From positions 1,364,001 through 1,428,000 of the forward strand of contig NZ_CP016162.1 in NCBI RefSeq assembly GCF_001941865.1: a stretch of DNA of 64,000 nucleotides, in the 5' to 3' direction. Positions 19,012-26,611 of this stretch are shown here, piece by piece. Numbering within the stretch: the first letter of the stretch is position 1; each line of letters opens with the position of its first letter. Origin of the DNA: Pseudomonas alcaliphila JAB1. GTDB taxonomy: Bacteria; Pseudomonadota; Gammaproteobacteria; Pseudomonadales; Pseudomonadaceae. A program made the position numbers and the translations under genes. The notes beneath the pieces were generated by a model. The model did not search any database and was not told the DNA's origin. It was given only the letters and a program-made list of their open reading frames with translations.

Positions 19012-20013
19012 TCAGTGCAGGCGGGCCAGGACCAGGCAGTTGTCCAGCATGCGGTTGGAGAAGCCCCATTCGTTGTCATACCAGGCCATGACCTTGAGCA
19101 GCCTGCCGCTGACCTTGGTGTGGTTGGCATCGAAGATCGATGACAGCGGGTTGTGGTTGAAATCGCAGGACACCAGCGGCAGTGCGTTGTAGCCCAGCAC
19201 CGGGGACTTCTCGCTGGCGGCCTTGAGCAGGGCGTTGACTTCCTCGGCAGTGGTCTCGCGCTTGACCTGCAGCGTCAGGTCGACCAGCGACACATTGATC
19301 ACCGGCACCCGCACGGCCATGCCGGTGAGCTTGCCGGCCAGCTCCGGCAGTACCAGGCCGACCGCTTCGGCGGCACCGGTCTTGGTCGGGATCATCGACT
19401 GGGTCGCCGAACGCGCACGGTACAAATCGCTGTGGTAAACGTCGGACAGGTTCTGGTCGTTGGTGTAGGCGTGAATGGTGGTCATCAGGCCCTGTTCGAT
19501 GCCCAGTTCGCGCTGCAGCACCTGCGCCACCGGCGCCAGGCAGTTGGTGGTGCAGGAGGCGTTGGAGATGATCTGCATGTCAGGTGTCAGCACCTGCTCG
19601 TTGACGCCATACACCACGGTGGCGTCGGCACCCTTGGCAGGTGCGGAGATCAGCACCTTGCGTGCGCCGGCCGCGAGGTGCGCGGCGGCCTTGTCACGTT
19701 CGGTGAACAGCCCGGTGCATTCGAGCACCACATCGACCTGATGAGTTTTCCAGGGCAGCTCGGCCGGATTGCGAATGGCGCTGACGGCGATGCGGTCACC
19801 CTTGATCCACAGGCTTTCGCCGTCCACTTTAACTTCTTCAGGGAAATGGCCGTGGACGCTGTCATATTGCAACAGGTGGGCATTGATCGCGCTGTCGCCC
19901 AGATCGTTGATCGCCACGACTTGCAGGTGCTGGCGATAATTCTGGGTATAGAGTGCGCGTAGCACGTTGCGACCGATACGGCCGAAGCCATTGATGGCGA
20001 TGCGTAGTGTCAT
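19012..20013 (-). CDS. gap: Glyceraldehyde-3-phosphate dehydrogenase, type I
   Basis: Oxidises glyceraldehyde-3-phosphate with NAD and phosphate in central metabolism downstream of the Entner-Doudoroff pathway. The 333 residues contain the Rossmann start [15 protein letters not shown], the catalytic Cys in [13 protein letters not shown], and [12 protein letters not shown] near the C-terminus. It is divergent from edd across a region with two HexR-type operators, as known in Pseudomonas (gap-1/edd). mgsA follows 13 bp downstream. Confidence 0.95.
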   Translation of the reverse strand: MTLRIAINGFGRIGRNVLRALYTQNYRQHLQVVAINDLGDSAINAHLLQYDSVHGHFPEEVKVDGESLWIKGDRIAVSAIRNPAELPWKTHQVDVVLECTGLFTERDKAAAHLAAGARKVLISAPAKGADATVVYGVNEQVLTPDMQIISNASCTTNCLAPVAQVLQRELGIEQGLMTTIHAYTNDQNLSDVYHSDLYRARSATQSMIPTKTGAAEAVGLVLPELAGKLTGMAVRVPVINVSLVDLTLQVKRETTAEEVNALLKAASEKSPVLGYNALPLVSCDFNHNPLSSIFDANHTKVSGRLLKVMAWYDNEWGFSNRMLDNCLVLARLH

Positions 20014-20034
20014 GGTGAGGGTCTCGTCAATTTG

Positions 20035-20049
20035 TTGTTGTAATTACAA
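20035..20049. promoter_or_regulatory. HexR operator, gap side
   Basis: TTGT-N7-ACAA at 20035-20049, the reported HexR consensus (TTGT-N7/8-ACAA). It lies 22 bp upstream of the gap start codon. HexR releases DNA when it binds 2-keto-3-deoxy-6-phosphogluconate. Confidence 0.85.
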
Positions 20050-20096
20050 GATTATTCCCATTGCTCTAGAAATCAAGCCCGTTGAGTGGCAGTATT

Positions 20097-20111
20097 TTGT
20101 TGTAAATACAA
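20097..20111. promoter_or_regulatory. HexR operator, edd side
   Basis: A second TTGT-N7-ACAA at 20097-20111, 32 bp upstream of the edd start. The two sites serve the two divergent promoters. Confidence 0.85.
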
Positions 20112-20143
20112 ATAAGCGCTAGTCGCTAGCCTGGAGATTCCCC

Positions 20144-21967
20144 ATGCATCCCCGCGTTGTTGAAGTGACCGAACGTCTTGTCCAGCGCAGCCGCGCCACG
20201 CGCCAGCGCTACCTGGAGATGATCCGTGCCGCCGCCAGCGAAGGCCCGCAGCGGGGCAAGCTGCAGTGCGCCAACTTCGCCCATGGCGTAGCTGGCTGCA
20301 GCGGTCACGACAAGCAGACCCTGCGCCTGATGGATGCGGCCAACGTGGCCATCGTGTCTGCCTACAACGACATGTTGTCGGCCCATCAGCCCTACGAAAC
20401 CTTTCCCGAACAGATCAAGCAGGCCCTGCGCGACCTGGGCTCGGTGGGGCAGTTCGCCGGTGGCGTGCCGGCCATGTGCGATGGCGTTACGCAGGGTGAG
20501 CCGGGCATGGAGCTGGGCATTGCCAGTCGTGAGGTGATCACGATGTCCACCGCCGTGGCGCTGTCGCACAACATGTTCGACGCCGCTCTTTATCTGGGGG
20601 TGTGCGACAAGATCGTGCCGGGGCTGGTGATGGGCGCGCTGCGTTTTGGTCATCTGCCATCCATGTTCGTGCCGGCAGGGCCGATGACCTCGGGGCTGTC
20701 CAACAAGGAGAAGGCCGACGTGCGTCAGCGTTATGCCGAGGGCAAGGCGACCCGAGACGAGCTGCTGGCTGCGGAAATGGCCGCTTACCACGGGCCAGGT
20801 ACCTGCACCTTCTATGGCACCGCCAATACCAATCAGTTGCTGATGGAGGTGATGGGCCTGCACCTGCCGGGCGCTTCCTTCATCAATCCGGGTACACCGC
20901 TACGCGAGGCGCTGACCCGTGAAGCCGCGCAGCAGGTCACGCGCCTGACCAAGCAGAGCGGGAGTTTCATGCCCATCGGCGAGATCGTCGACGAGCGTTG
21001 CCTGGTCAACTCCATTGTTGCCCTGCATGCCACCGGTGGTTCCACCAACCATACCCTGCATATGCCGGCCATCGCCCGCGCCGCCGGCATTCTGCTGACC
21101 TGGCAGGACATGGCCGACCTGTCCGAAGTGGTGCCGACTCTCGCGCACGTCTACCCCAATGGCAAGGCCGACATCAATCACTTCCAGGCCGCAGGCGGCA
21201 TGGCTTTCCTGATCCGCGAATTGCTCGAAGCCGGGTTGCTACATGAAGAGGTCAACACCGTGGCCGGCCGCGGCCTGTCGCGCTACACCCGCGAGCCCTT
21301 CCTCGAGGACGGCAAGCTGGTCTGGCGCGACGGTCCGACCGAAAGTCTGGAGGAAAGCGTGCTGCGCCCCGTGGCGCGGCCGTTCTCGGCAGAAGGCGGC
21401 CTGCGCCTGATGCAGGGCAACCTTGGCCGTGGGGTGATGAAGGTGTCTGCGGTGGCGCCCGAGCATCAGGTGGTGGAAGCGCCGGCGCTGGTGTTCGAGG
21501 ATCAGCTGGATCTGGTCGAAGCCTTCAAGGCCGGCAAGCTGGAGCGCGATTTCGTTGCCGTGGTGCGTTTTCAGGGGCCGCGCAGCAATGGCATGCCGGA
21601 GCTGCACAAGATGACGCCTTACCTGGGTGTGCTGCAGGATCGCGGCTTCAAGGTGGCACTGGTGACCGATGGGCGCATGTCCGGTGCCTCGGGCAAGATC
21701 CCGGCGGCCATTCATGTCTGCCCGGAGGCTTTCGATGGCGGGCCGTTGGCGCGGGTGCGTGACGGCGATCTGATACGCCTCGATGGTACGACGGGAGAAT
21801 TGCTGCTGCAGATCGATGAGGCCGAGTTCGCAGCGCGCGAGCCGACCGTGCGGCCTGCGCAGGCAATTGGGTGTGGGCGCGAGCTGTTCGCCTTCATGCG
21901 CCACAACTTCAGCTCGGCCGAGCAGGGCGCCAGCGCCTTTACCGAGAGTCTCGAGTCACTGGTCTGA
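20144..21967 (+). CDS. edd: 6-phosphogluconate dehydratase
   Basis: First committed enzyme of the Entner-Doudoroff pathway: 6-phosphogluconate to 2-keto-3-deoxy-6-phosphogluconate, using a [4Fe-4S] cluster. The 607 residues contain [49 protein letters not shown] and [16 protein letters not shown] precedes the ATG. HexR sites upstream predict induction by sugars. The usual Pseudomonas partners glk and gltR do not follow; a REP cluster and rdgC do. Confidence 0.96.
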   Translation: MHPRVVEVTERLVQRSRATRQRYLEMIRAAASEGPQRGKLQCANFAHGVAGCSGHDKQTLRLMDAANVAIVSAYNDMLSAHQPYETFPEQIKQALRDLGSVGQFAGGVPAMCDGVTQGEPGMELGIASREVITMSTAVALSHNMFDAALYLGVCDKIVPGLVMGALRFGHLPSMFVPAGPMTSGLSNKEKADVRQRYAEGKATRDELLAAEMAAYHGPGTCTFYGTANTNQLLMEVMGLHLPGASFINPGTPLREALTREAAQQVTRLTKQSGSFMPIGEIVDERCLVNSIVALHATGGSTNHTLHMPAIARAAGILLTWQDMADLSEVVPTLAHVYPNGKADINHFQAAGGMAFLIRELLEAGLLHEEVNTVAGRGLSRYTREPFLEDGKLVWRDGPTESLEESVLRPVARPFSAEGGLRLMQGNLGRGVMKVSAVAPEHQVVEAPALVFEDQLDLVEAFKAGKLERDFVAVVRFQGPRSNGMPELHKMTPYLGVLQDRGFKVALVTDGRMSGASGKIPAAIHVCPEAFDGGPLARVRDGDLIRLDGTTGELLLQIDEAEFAAREPTVRPAQAIGCGRELFAFMRHNFSSAEQGASAFTESLESLV

Positions 21968-21978
21968 GGTTGACACAG

Positions 21979-22038
21979 GTGGCCCGGATGAAATCCGGGG
22001 CCAGAGCGGCAAAAATCCCCGGATTGCATCCGGGCTAC
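21979..22038. repeat. REP-like inverted pair, GTAGCCCGGATG family
   Basis: GTGGCCCGGATGAAATCCGG at the left and CCGGATTGCATCCGGGCTAC at the right, just after edd. Confidence 0.8.
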
Positions 22039-22071
22039 TCGCCAGGCGCCGATCAGGCTTGATGCGTTGGA

Positions 22072-22094
22072 GTAGGCGGGTTGCCCCGCCCTAC
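22072..22094. repeat. Short GTAG...CTAC hairpin
   Basis: GTAGGCGGG, TTGC and CCCGCCCTAC form a tight hairpin between edd and rdgC, matching the GTAGGGCGGG unit at 52091. Confidence 0.75.
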
Positions 22095-22135
22095 ATCCAG
22101 ATGCCTGACCGGCAAGGCCTTCAACGCCGCTTTTC

Positions 22136-22208
22136 GTAGGAGCCCCGCCTCGGGGCGAAGCTTCTCAAGTGCGCCCCGCCCTGATTCGCGGCGGGGCGCC
22201 GCTCCTAC
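22136..22208. repeat. REP-like inverted pair, GTAGGAGC family
   Basis: GTAGGAGCCCCGCCTCGGGG at the left and GCGGGGCGCCGCTCCTAC at the right. Same family at 34217, 52173, 54823 and 63680. Three REP units fill the 263-bp convergent gap between edd and rdgC. Confidence 0.8.
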
Positions 22209-22230
22209 CTGTTCAGGCCTGCCTCTTGCT

Positions 22231-23151
22231 TTAGATGCCCTGCGGAATCTCTTCGCCGCCAAGTGCGGTGAACAGTTCCGGCAGAAACTCCACCAGGGTC
22301 ATCATCATCAGGATGAAGCTGGCATCCTGCTGGGCCAGGGCGTCGTCACCACCGTCCTGTTCGGCCTGTTCCTGTAGCACGTCTTCGAAGCGCAGGCGCT
22401 TGATGGTCAGCTTGTCGTCGAGCACGAACGACAGCTTGTCCTGCCAGGCCAGCGACAGTTGGGTGACCTGCTTGCCGGTAGACAGGTGCAGCTGGATTTC
22501 TTCGCTGGTCAGATCCTGGCGCTTGCAGCGCACCACGCCGCCGTCCTCGTGGGTGTCACGCAGCTCGCACTCGTCGAGGACGAAGAAGCCTTCGGCAGCG
22601 CTCTGGTTCTTCAGCCAGTCGGTGAGGGTGGCGGTCGGCGCGATCTTCACCGACAGCGGGCGCACCGGCAGCGAGCCGATGGCTTCACGCAGGGTGGAGA
22701 GCAGGTCTTCGGCCTTCTTGGCGCTGGCGCTGTCGACCAGAATCAGGCCCTGTTTCGGCGCAATGGCGGCGAAGGTGCCGGATTTGCGGATGAAGGCGCG
22801 CGGCAGGAAAGCCTGGACGATCTCATCTTTGATCTGGTCGCGCTCTTTCTTGTACACCTTGCGCATCTGCGTGTTTTCGATTTCGTCGACCTTCTCTTTC
22901 AGCGCGTCGCGCACCACCGAACCCGGCAGGATGCGCTCTTCCTTGCGTGCGCCGATCAGCAGGAAATCACCGCTGACATGCACCAGCGGAGCATCGGCGC
23001 CTTTGCCGAAGGGGGCGGTGAAACCGTAGGTGGTCAGCTCCTGGCTGGCGCAGGGACGTGCCGGCTTGCTGGCCAGTGCGGTCTCCAGTGCTTCGGCGTC
23101 GAAAGGGATGTCCTGGGTGAGGCGGTAGACCAGCAGGTTACGAAACCACAT
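22231..23151 (-). CDS. rdgC: Recombination-associated protein RdgC
   Basis: Nucleoid-associated ring-shaped DNA-binding protein that limits RecA filament formation. The 306-residue product starts [14 protein letters not shown] and contains [31 protein letters not shown] and the acidic C-terminus [18 protein letters not shown], all typical. The start at 23151 is the family start, with GGAGAA 12 nt upstream. A possible start at 23169 adds six residues and lacks a ribosome site. Confidence 0.95.
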   Translation of the reverse strand: MWFRNLLVYRLTQDIPFDAEALETALASKPARPCASQELTTYGFTAPFGKGADAPLVHVSGDFLLIGARKEERILPGSVVRDALKEKVDEIENTQMRKVYKKERDQIKDEIVQAFLPRAFIRKSGTFAAIAPKQGLILVDSASAKKAEDLLSTLREAIGSLPVRPLSVKIAPTATLTDWLKNQSAAEGFFVLDECELRDTHEDGGVVRCKRQDLTSEEIQLHLSTGKQVTQLSLAWQDKLSFVLDDKLTIKRLRFEDVLQEQAEQDGGDDALAQQDASFILMMMTLVEFLPELFTALGGEEIPQGI

Positions 23152-23405
23152 GAGCGGGTGATTCTCCATTGATGATGAAGTCGCAGGGTGGCGCCATCCT
23201 TGGGCTCTCCCGTTGGGGAAAGCCGGCGCGCGGCGACGGATGAAGGTGGCGGGCCATCAACAGGATCATGATCGCTCCGCCGGCACAGAGCGCGCATTAT
23301 TCTCCGCTGGCGTGCTCAGGCCAACCCTGGCAACGAGCCACTGAGGAAATTCGCTGGCCTCGCCTAAGTTCTTGCTGCGGCGATAAATTTTTTTGCGAAG
23401 AGGGC

Positions 23406-23434
23406 TTGCCAAGGCCAGGATCGCTCTCTAGAAT
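23406..23434 (+). promoter_or_regulatory. Sigma-70 promoter of the tRNA-Val/tRNA-Asp unit
   Basis: TTGCCA (23406-23411), 17 bp, TAGAAT (23429-23434), followed by the GC-rich stretch GCGCCCC that is typical of stringently controlled stable-RNA promoters. tRNA-Val starts 21 bp downstream. The rest of the 304-bp gap after rdgC (23152-23405) shows nothing else clear. Confidence 0.75.
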
Positions 23435-23455
23435 GCGCCCCACTTCGAGAGTGAA

Positions 23456-23531
23456 GGGTGATTAGCTCAGCCGGGAGAGCATCTGCCTTACAAGCAGAGG
23501 GTCGGCGGTTCGATCCCGTCATCACCCACCA
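23456..23531 (+). tRNA. tRNA-Val (anticodon TAC)
   Basis: 76-nt cloverleaf: acceptor GGGTGAT pairs with ATCACCC, D-arm AGCTCAGCCGGGAGAGC, anticodon loop CTTACAA, T-arm GGCGGTTCGATCCCGTC (one imperfect closing pair), genomic CCA end. Confidence 0.96.
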
Positions 23532-23546
23532 ATCTCGCAGTTACGC

Positions 23547-23623
23547 GCAGCGGTAGTTCAGTCGGTTAGAATACCGGCCTGTCACGCCGGGGGTCGCGGG
23601 TTCGAGTCCCGTCCGCTGCGCCA
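23547..23623 (+). tRNA. tRNA-Asp (anticodon GTC)
   Basis: 77-nt cloverleaf: acceptor GCAGCGG pairs with CCGCTGC, anticodon loop CTGTCAC, T-loop TTCGAGT, encoded CCA. It lies 15 nt after tRNA-Val and is probably co-transcribed. Confidence 0.96.
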
Positions 23624-23810
23624 TTCTTCTCCTCGCTTCATCCCCTCCTGTGACAACCCTTCGGCATCCGCTGAAATCTTCGAAAAAATCCTTTGTTCGC
23701 TTGAACTTATGCGCATTGCTCGGCTCCTATGCCGTAGCCAGTGATTGCGGCGTACTGCTAAGCTCGCGCTTTCACTCGACGGCCTTCGGGCGCATCTACA
23801 AGGAACAAGC

Positions 23811-24527
23811 ATGAAACAGCATCGTTTGGCGGCAGCGGTTGCCCTGGTGGGCCTGGTGCTTGCCGGTTGCGATTCGCAAACCAGCGAAGTCGAACTCAAG
23901 AGCCCGGCGCAGAAAGCCTCCTACGGCATTGGCCTGAACATGGGTCGTAGTCTGTCCGAGGAAGGCATGGATGACCTGGATTCCAAGGCCGTCGCTCAGG
24001 GTATCGAGGACGCGCTGACGAAGAAGGAGCCGCGCATCAAGGACGAAGAGATGATCGAGGCCTTCTCCTTCCTGCAGAACCGTGCTGAAGAGCGCATGAC
24101 TGCGCTGAACAAGGAAGCCGCTGAAGCCGGCAAGAAATTCCTTGAAGAGAACGGCAAGCGCGAAGGCGTGGTCACCACCGCTTCTGGCCTGCAGTACGAA
24201 GTGATCAAGAAAACCGACGGCGAACAGCCGAAGGAAAGCGACGTAGTGACCGTTCACTACGAAGGCAAACTGACCGATGGCAGCGTATTCGACAGCTCTG
24301 TCGCTCGCGGTAGCCCCATCGATTTGCCGGTTGGCGGCGTGATCCCGGGTTGGGTCGAAGGCCTGCAACTGATGCACGTCGGTGAGAAGTACAAGCTGTA
24401 TATCCCCAGCGAGCTGGCTTACGGCGAGCAGAGCCCATCGCCAGCCATTCCGGCCAACTCGGTACTGGTGTTCGATCTGGAACTGATCGGCATCAAGGAT
24501 CAGGCAGCCGAGCCGACCGAGCAGTAA
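23811..24527 (+). CDS. FKBP-type peptidyl-prolyl isomerase lipoprotein
   Basis: Envelope folding helper of 238 residues. The signal peptide ends in lipobox LVLAGC, giving a lipid-modified Cys20 followed by Asp, which often favours inner-membrane retention. An N-terminal dimerisation domain (about 30-115, FkpA/Mip-like) precedes the FKBP domain with VTVHYEGKLTDGSVFDSS, GVIPGWVEGLQLM and FDLELI. The start at 23811 has AAGGAA upstream. A terminator follows. The rdgC-tRNAs-FKBP order is conserved in Pseudomonas. Confidence 0.93.
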   Translation: MKQHRLAAAVALVGLVLAGCDSQTSEVELKSPAQKASYGIGLNMGRSLSEEGMDDLDSKAVAQGIEDALTKKEPRIKDEEMIEAFSFLQNRAEERMTALNKEAAEAGKKFLEENGKREGVVTTASGLQYEVIKKTDGEQPKESDVVTVHYEGKLTDGSVFDSSVARGSPIDLPVGGVIPGWVEGLQLMHVGEKYKLYIPSELAYGEQSPSPAIPANSVLVFDLELIGIKDQAAEPTEQ

Positions 24528-24545
24528 CACTCGGTACTCGTTTAC

Positions 24546-24570
24546 AACGCCCCGTCTTGACGGGGCGTTG
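24546..24570 (+). terminator. Rho-independent terminator of the FKBP gene
   Basis: ACGCCCCGTC, loop TTGA, then CGGGGCGT followed by TGTCGTTT: a strong stem with a modest T-rich tail. Confidence 0.75.
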
Positions 24571-24862
24571 TCGTTTCTGGGGGGTGTAAGCAGGGATGTG
24601 GAGGTCAGGGTGTTACGCTTATGCACATCATGGGAAACATTCCTAACAAGTCTGAGCTACAGCTGAGTCGCGCTCGTGTCAATCAGCAACTTGTTGATTT
24701 TCATGGATTTTATATGCTGTATAAAAAATATCCGATCTAAGCCCAGGCCCCATGCCACGGGGCTTTGATAAGCTTGTCGAAAGACTTTGCACAGATTTAT
24801 CCACAGCTTCGGTGGATAAGCGAGGCAAGCCCTGATACTGCCTGGCTTGCCGAGGAGGCCGA
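24571..24862. other. AT-rich intergenic region with a DnaA-box dyad
   Basis: No gene is supported. The middle (24640-24760) is unusually AT-rich. TTATCCACA at 24797-24805 is a perfect consensus DnaA box. It is followed by TGGATAA at 24813-24819, an inverted partial copy, so the two form a dyad TTATCCA-N9-TGGATAA. The ykvA-like gene starts 44 bp downstream. Confidence 0.6.
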
Positions 24863-25306
24863 ATGAAAACACCGTGGAAACTGACGCGTTACCTGCCGCT
24901 GGCTGCCCGCTTCCTGCGTGAAGGCCGGTTGCCGGAGTTGCTCCGCGCGCTGGCTGACAAGCGCACACCACAAGGCCAACGCTTCGCCGCTCTCAAAGAG
25001 GACCTGCAACTGCTGCGTGCACTCAGTCTGGCCTGGTTCAAGGGAGAGTACCGGCAGATCAGCAGTCAGGCGCTGTTGATGGTGGTGGCTGCGCTGCTGT
25101 ACTTCATTACCCCCTTCGATGCCATTCCCGACTGGCTGGTCGGCGTTGGCTTCGTCGATGACCTGGCCGTGCTGGCCTGGATAATGCGCACCTGGCATGG
25201 CGAGCTCGAAGCCTTCAGGGCTTGGCGCGACAGACAAAGCCCGGAGCGCCTGGCGCTGATCGAGCACCTGCCGGCAGCGGAGCGGGTCGATCCGCTGCAT
25301 TCCTGA
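24863..25306 (+). CDS. YkvA-family (DUF1232) small membrane protein
   Basis: 147 residues. The DUF1232 core is visible at about 72-110: LLMVVAALLYFITPFDAIPDWLVGVGFVDDLAVL, here quoted only by its conserved ends LLYFITPFDAIPDW and GFVDDLAVL. This is a hydrophobic hairpin with the family's DxIPD signature. Function unknown across the family. GAGGAGG precedes the ATG. It is alone in its unit, before the XRE operon. Confidence 0.85.
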   Translation: MKTPWKLTRYLPLAARFLREGRLPELLRALADKRTPQGQRFAALKEDLQLLRALSLAWFKGEYRQISSQALLMVVAALLYFITPFDAIPDWLVGVGFVDDLAVLAWIMRTWHGELEAFRAWRDRQSPERLALIEHLPAAERVDPLHS

Positions 25307-25447
25307 TGATTTGTTGGGCCAGGGCGAGCACCGCATCTTGCTACCTTGGCAGCATGGATCACGCCCCAGGCGGCAGACGCCTGTTAAGATGGCCGCACGC
25401 AAGGAAGGGGTCGAGGCTGTCGGCCCTGCTTTCCAACGGAGAGACTC

Positions 25448-25771
25448 ATGAGTGTGCAAATCATTGCCCGTGACGGCGAGCCGGAATATGCGGTGCTGCC
25501 CTGGGCCGATTATCAGGCCTTGTTGCAAGCCGCGGGTCGCCAGGACGTTGCCGCGGCCGTTGCGCCTTCGCCAACGCCTACAGCCAATCGCGCGCCTCTC
25601 GCGCAATTGCAAACGTTACGCGAAGCCAAGGGCCTGAGCCCGGAAGCGCTGGCTCGCAGCGTCGGCATCAGCCCTCATTATCTAGCCATGATCGAAAGTG
25701 GCGAACGTCAACCCGACGCTGCCATTCTGCGTTCGCTGGCCTGGGAACTGGGGCTGGAGGGCTGGTCTTGA
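25448..25771 (+). CDS. Helix-turn-helix (XRE-type) regulator
   Basis: 107 residues. The first 35 resemble an antitoxin-like N-terminal strand segment (VQIIARDGEPEYAVLPWADYQALL). The C-terminal half is an XRE HTH: LQTLREAKGLSPEALARSVGISPHYLAMIESGE. GGAGAG precedes the ATG. The TGA overlaps the TTG start of the next gene, so it begins a translationally coupled three-gene operon. No toxin is recognisable in the partners. Confidence 0.82.
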   Translation: MSVQIIARDGEPEYAVLPWADYQALLQAAGRQDVAAAVAPSPTPTANRAPLAQLQTLREAKGLSPEALARSVGISPHYLAMIESGERQPDAAILRSLAWELGLEGWS

Positions 25772-26133
25772 GCGTGCGTATCAGTCGCCAACACTGGCAG
25801 GCATTGCTGGCCGAGCTGGACGACGCCCGTCGTCAGCGCCACCTACTCACCTACCGGGCACTGATCGAACGTCTCGATCTGCCGGCACCAGCCATGCAGA
25901 CCCTGACCGCCGCACTGGAGCACTTGGCTGCACTGGATGCGCGCGCCGAACGACCGCTGCGCAGCGCTCTGGTGATCAGCCAGGGCGCCAGTCGCCTGCC
26001 ACGTACCGGATTCTTCGACTGCGTGACGAGCCTGGGACGCTTCAGTGGCGCTTCCGATGGTGTGGCAGCTGCATCCTGGCACGCTGCCGAGGTGGTCAGG
26101 GTGTTCGAGTTCGACTACCCCGCCGATGTCTAG
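25768..26133 (+). CDS. Conserved protein of unknown function
   Basis: 121 residues, not recognised beyond being a Pseudomonas neighbour of this regulator. The first half is helical and Leu/Arg-rich (WQALLAELDDARRQRHLLTYRALIERLDLPAPA) and resembles a small winged-helix or DNA-associated fold. The second half has GASRLPRTGFFDCVTSLGRF. It starts at a rare TTG (25768) that overlaps the previous TGA and has GGAGG 7 nt upstream; a GTG at 25774 is less well spaced. The stop overlaps the next gene by 8 bp. Confidence 0.65.
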   Translation: MSVRISRQHWQALLAELDDARRQRHLLTYRALIERLDLPAPAMQTLTAALEHLAALDARAERPLRSALVISQGASRLPRTGFFDCVTSLGRFSGASDGVAAASWHAAEVVRVFEFDYPADV

Positions 26134-26611
26134 GTTGCTCTGGCAGGTACGCGCACGCCTTGGCTACTGGCTGGCCCGGCGTCTGTTTCACTGGCCCGCG
26201 GCGCTGCGTCAGCCACGTGTGTGGCAATGGATGCAGGGCCAGTACGGGCGCATGGCCAATCTCGGCGATCGCTCGGCACAGAGCTTTTACGGCCATATTC
26301 TGCTGTTCAGGGGGCAGGGCCTGGGTGCGCGTGAGGAAGGGCTGAGGTTGTTGCGCCTGGCCGCCAATGGCGGTGACGGCAAGGCCGCCTATCAGTTAGG
26401 CGTGCAGGCCCTGCAGGGCGATACCCGGCAGGCACCGGATGCCTCGCAAGCAGTAGGTTGGTGGGAAATGGCGTTGGCTGCCGGCCATCCTCTGGCTGCC
26501 AGTCGTCTGAGTCAGCTCTATCGCGACGGTGCTCCCGGGCTGGAAGCAGACCTGCAAGTCGCCGAGCGCTATGCCGCCATGGCAGACGAGGCTACGCGCT
26601 CAGGCCGTTGA
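26126..26611 (+). CDS. Sel1-repeat protein
   Basis: 161 residues with a basic amphipathic start (MSRLLWQVRARLGYWLARRLFHW) and then Sel1-like repeats: REEGLRLLRLAANGGDGKAAYQLG, DASQAVGWWEMALAAGHPLAASRLSQLY and DLQVAERYAAMADEA. Such solenoids scaffold protein complexes. It overlaps the preceding gene by 8 bp and the convergent EAL/GGDEF gene by 12 bp. No signal peptide is evident. Confidence 0.78.
   Translation: MSRLLWQVRARLGYWLARRLFHWPAALRQPRVWQWMQGQYGRMANLGDRSAQSFYGHILLFRGQGLGAREEGLRLLRLAANGGDGKAAYQLGVQALQGDTRQAPDASQAVGWWEMALAAGHPLAASRLSQLYRDGAPGLEADLQVAERYAAMADEATRSGR

Noticed and set aside
22072..22208. CRISPR-like array in the repeat cluster after edd
   Set aside because: The units are inverted hairpins of different families with no regular direct repeats or spacers; these are REP-type elements.
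25448..26133. Toxin-antitoxin pair (XRE protein plus small partner)
   Set aside because: The partner shows no RelE, HipA, HigB or other toxin motif and is followed by a coupled Sel1 gene.
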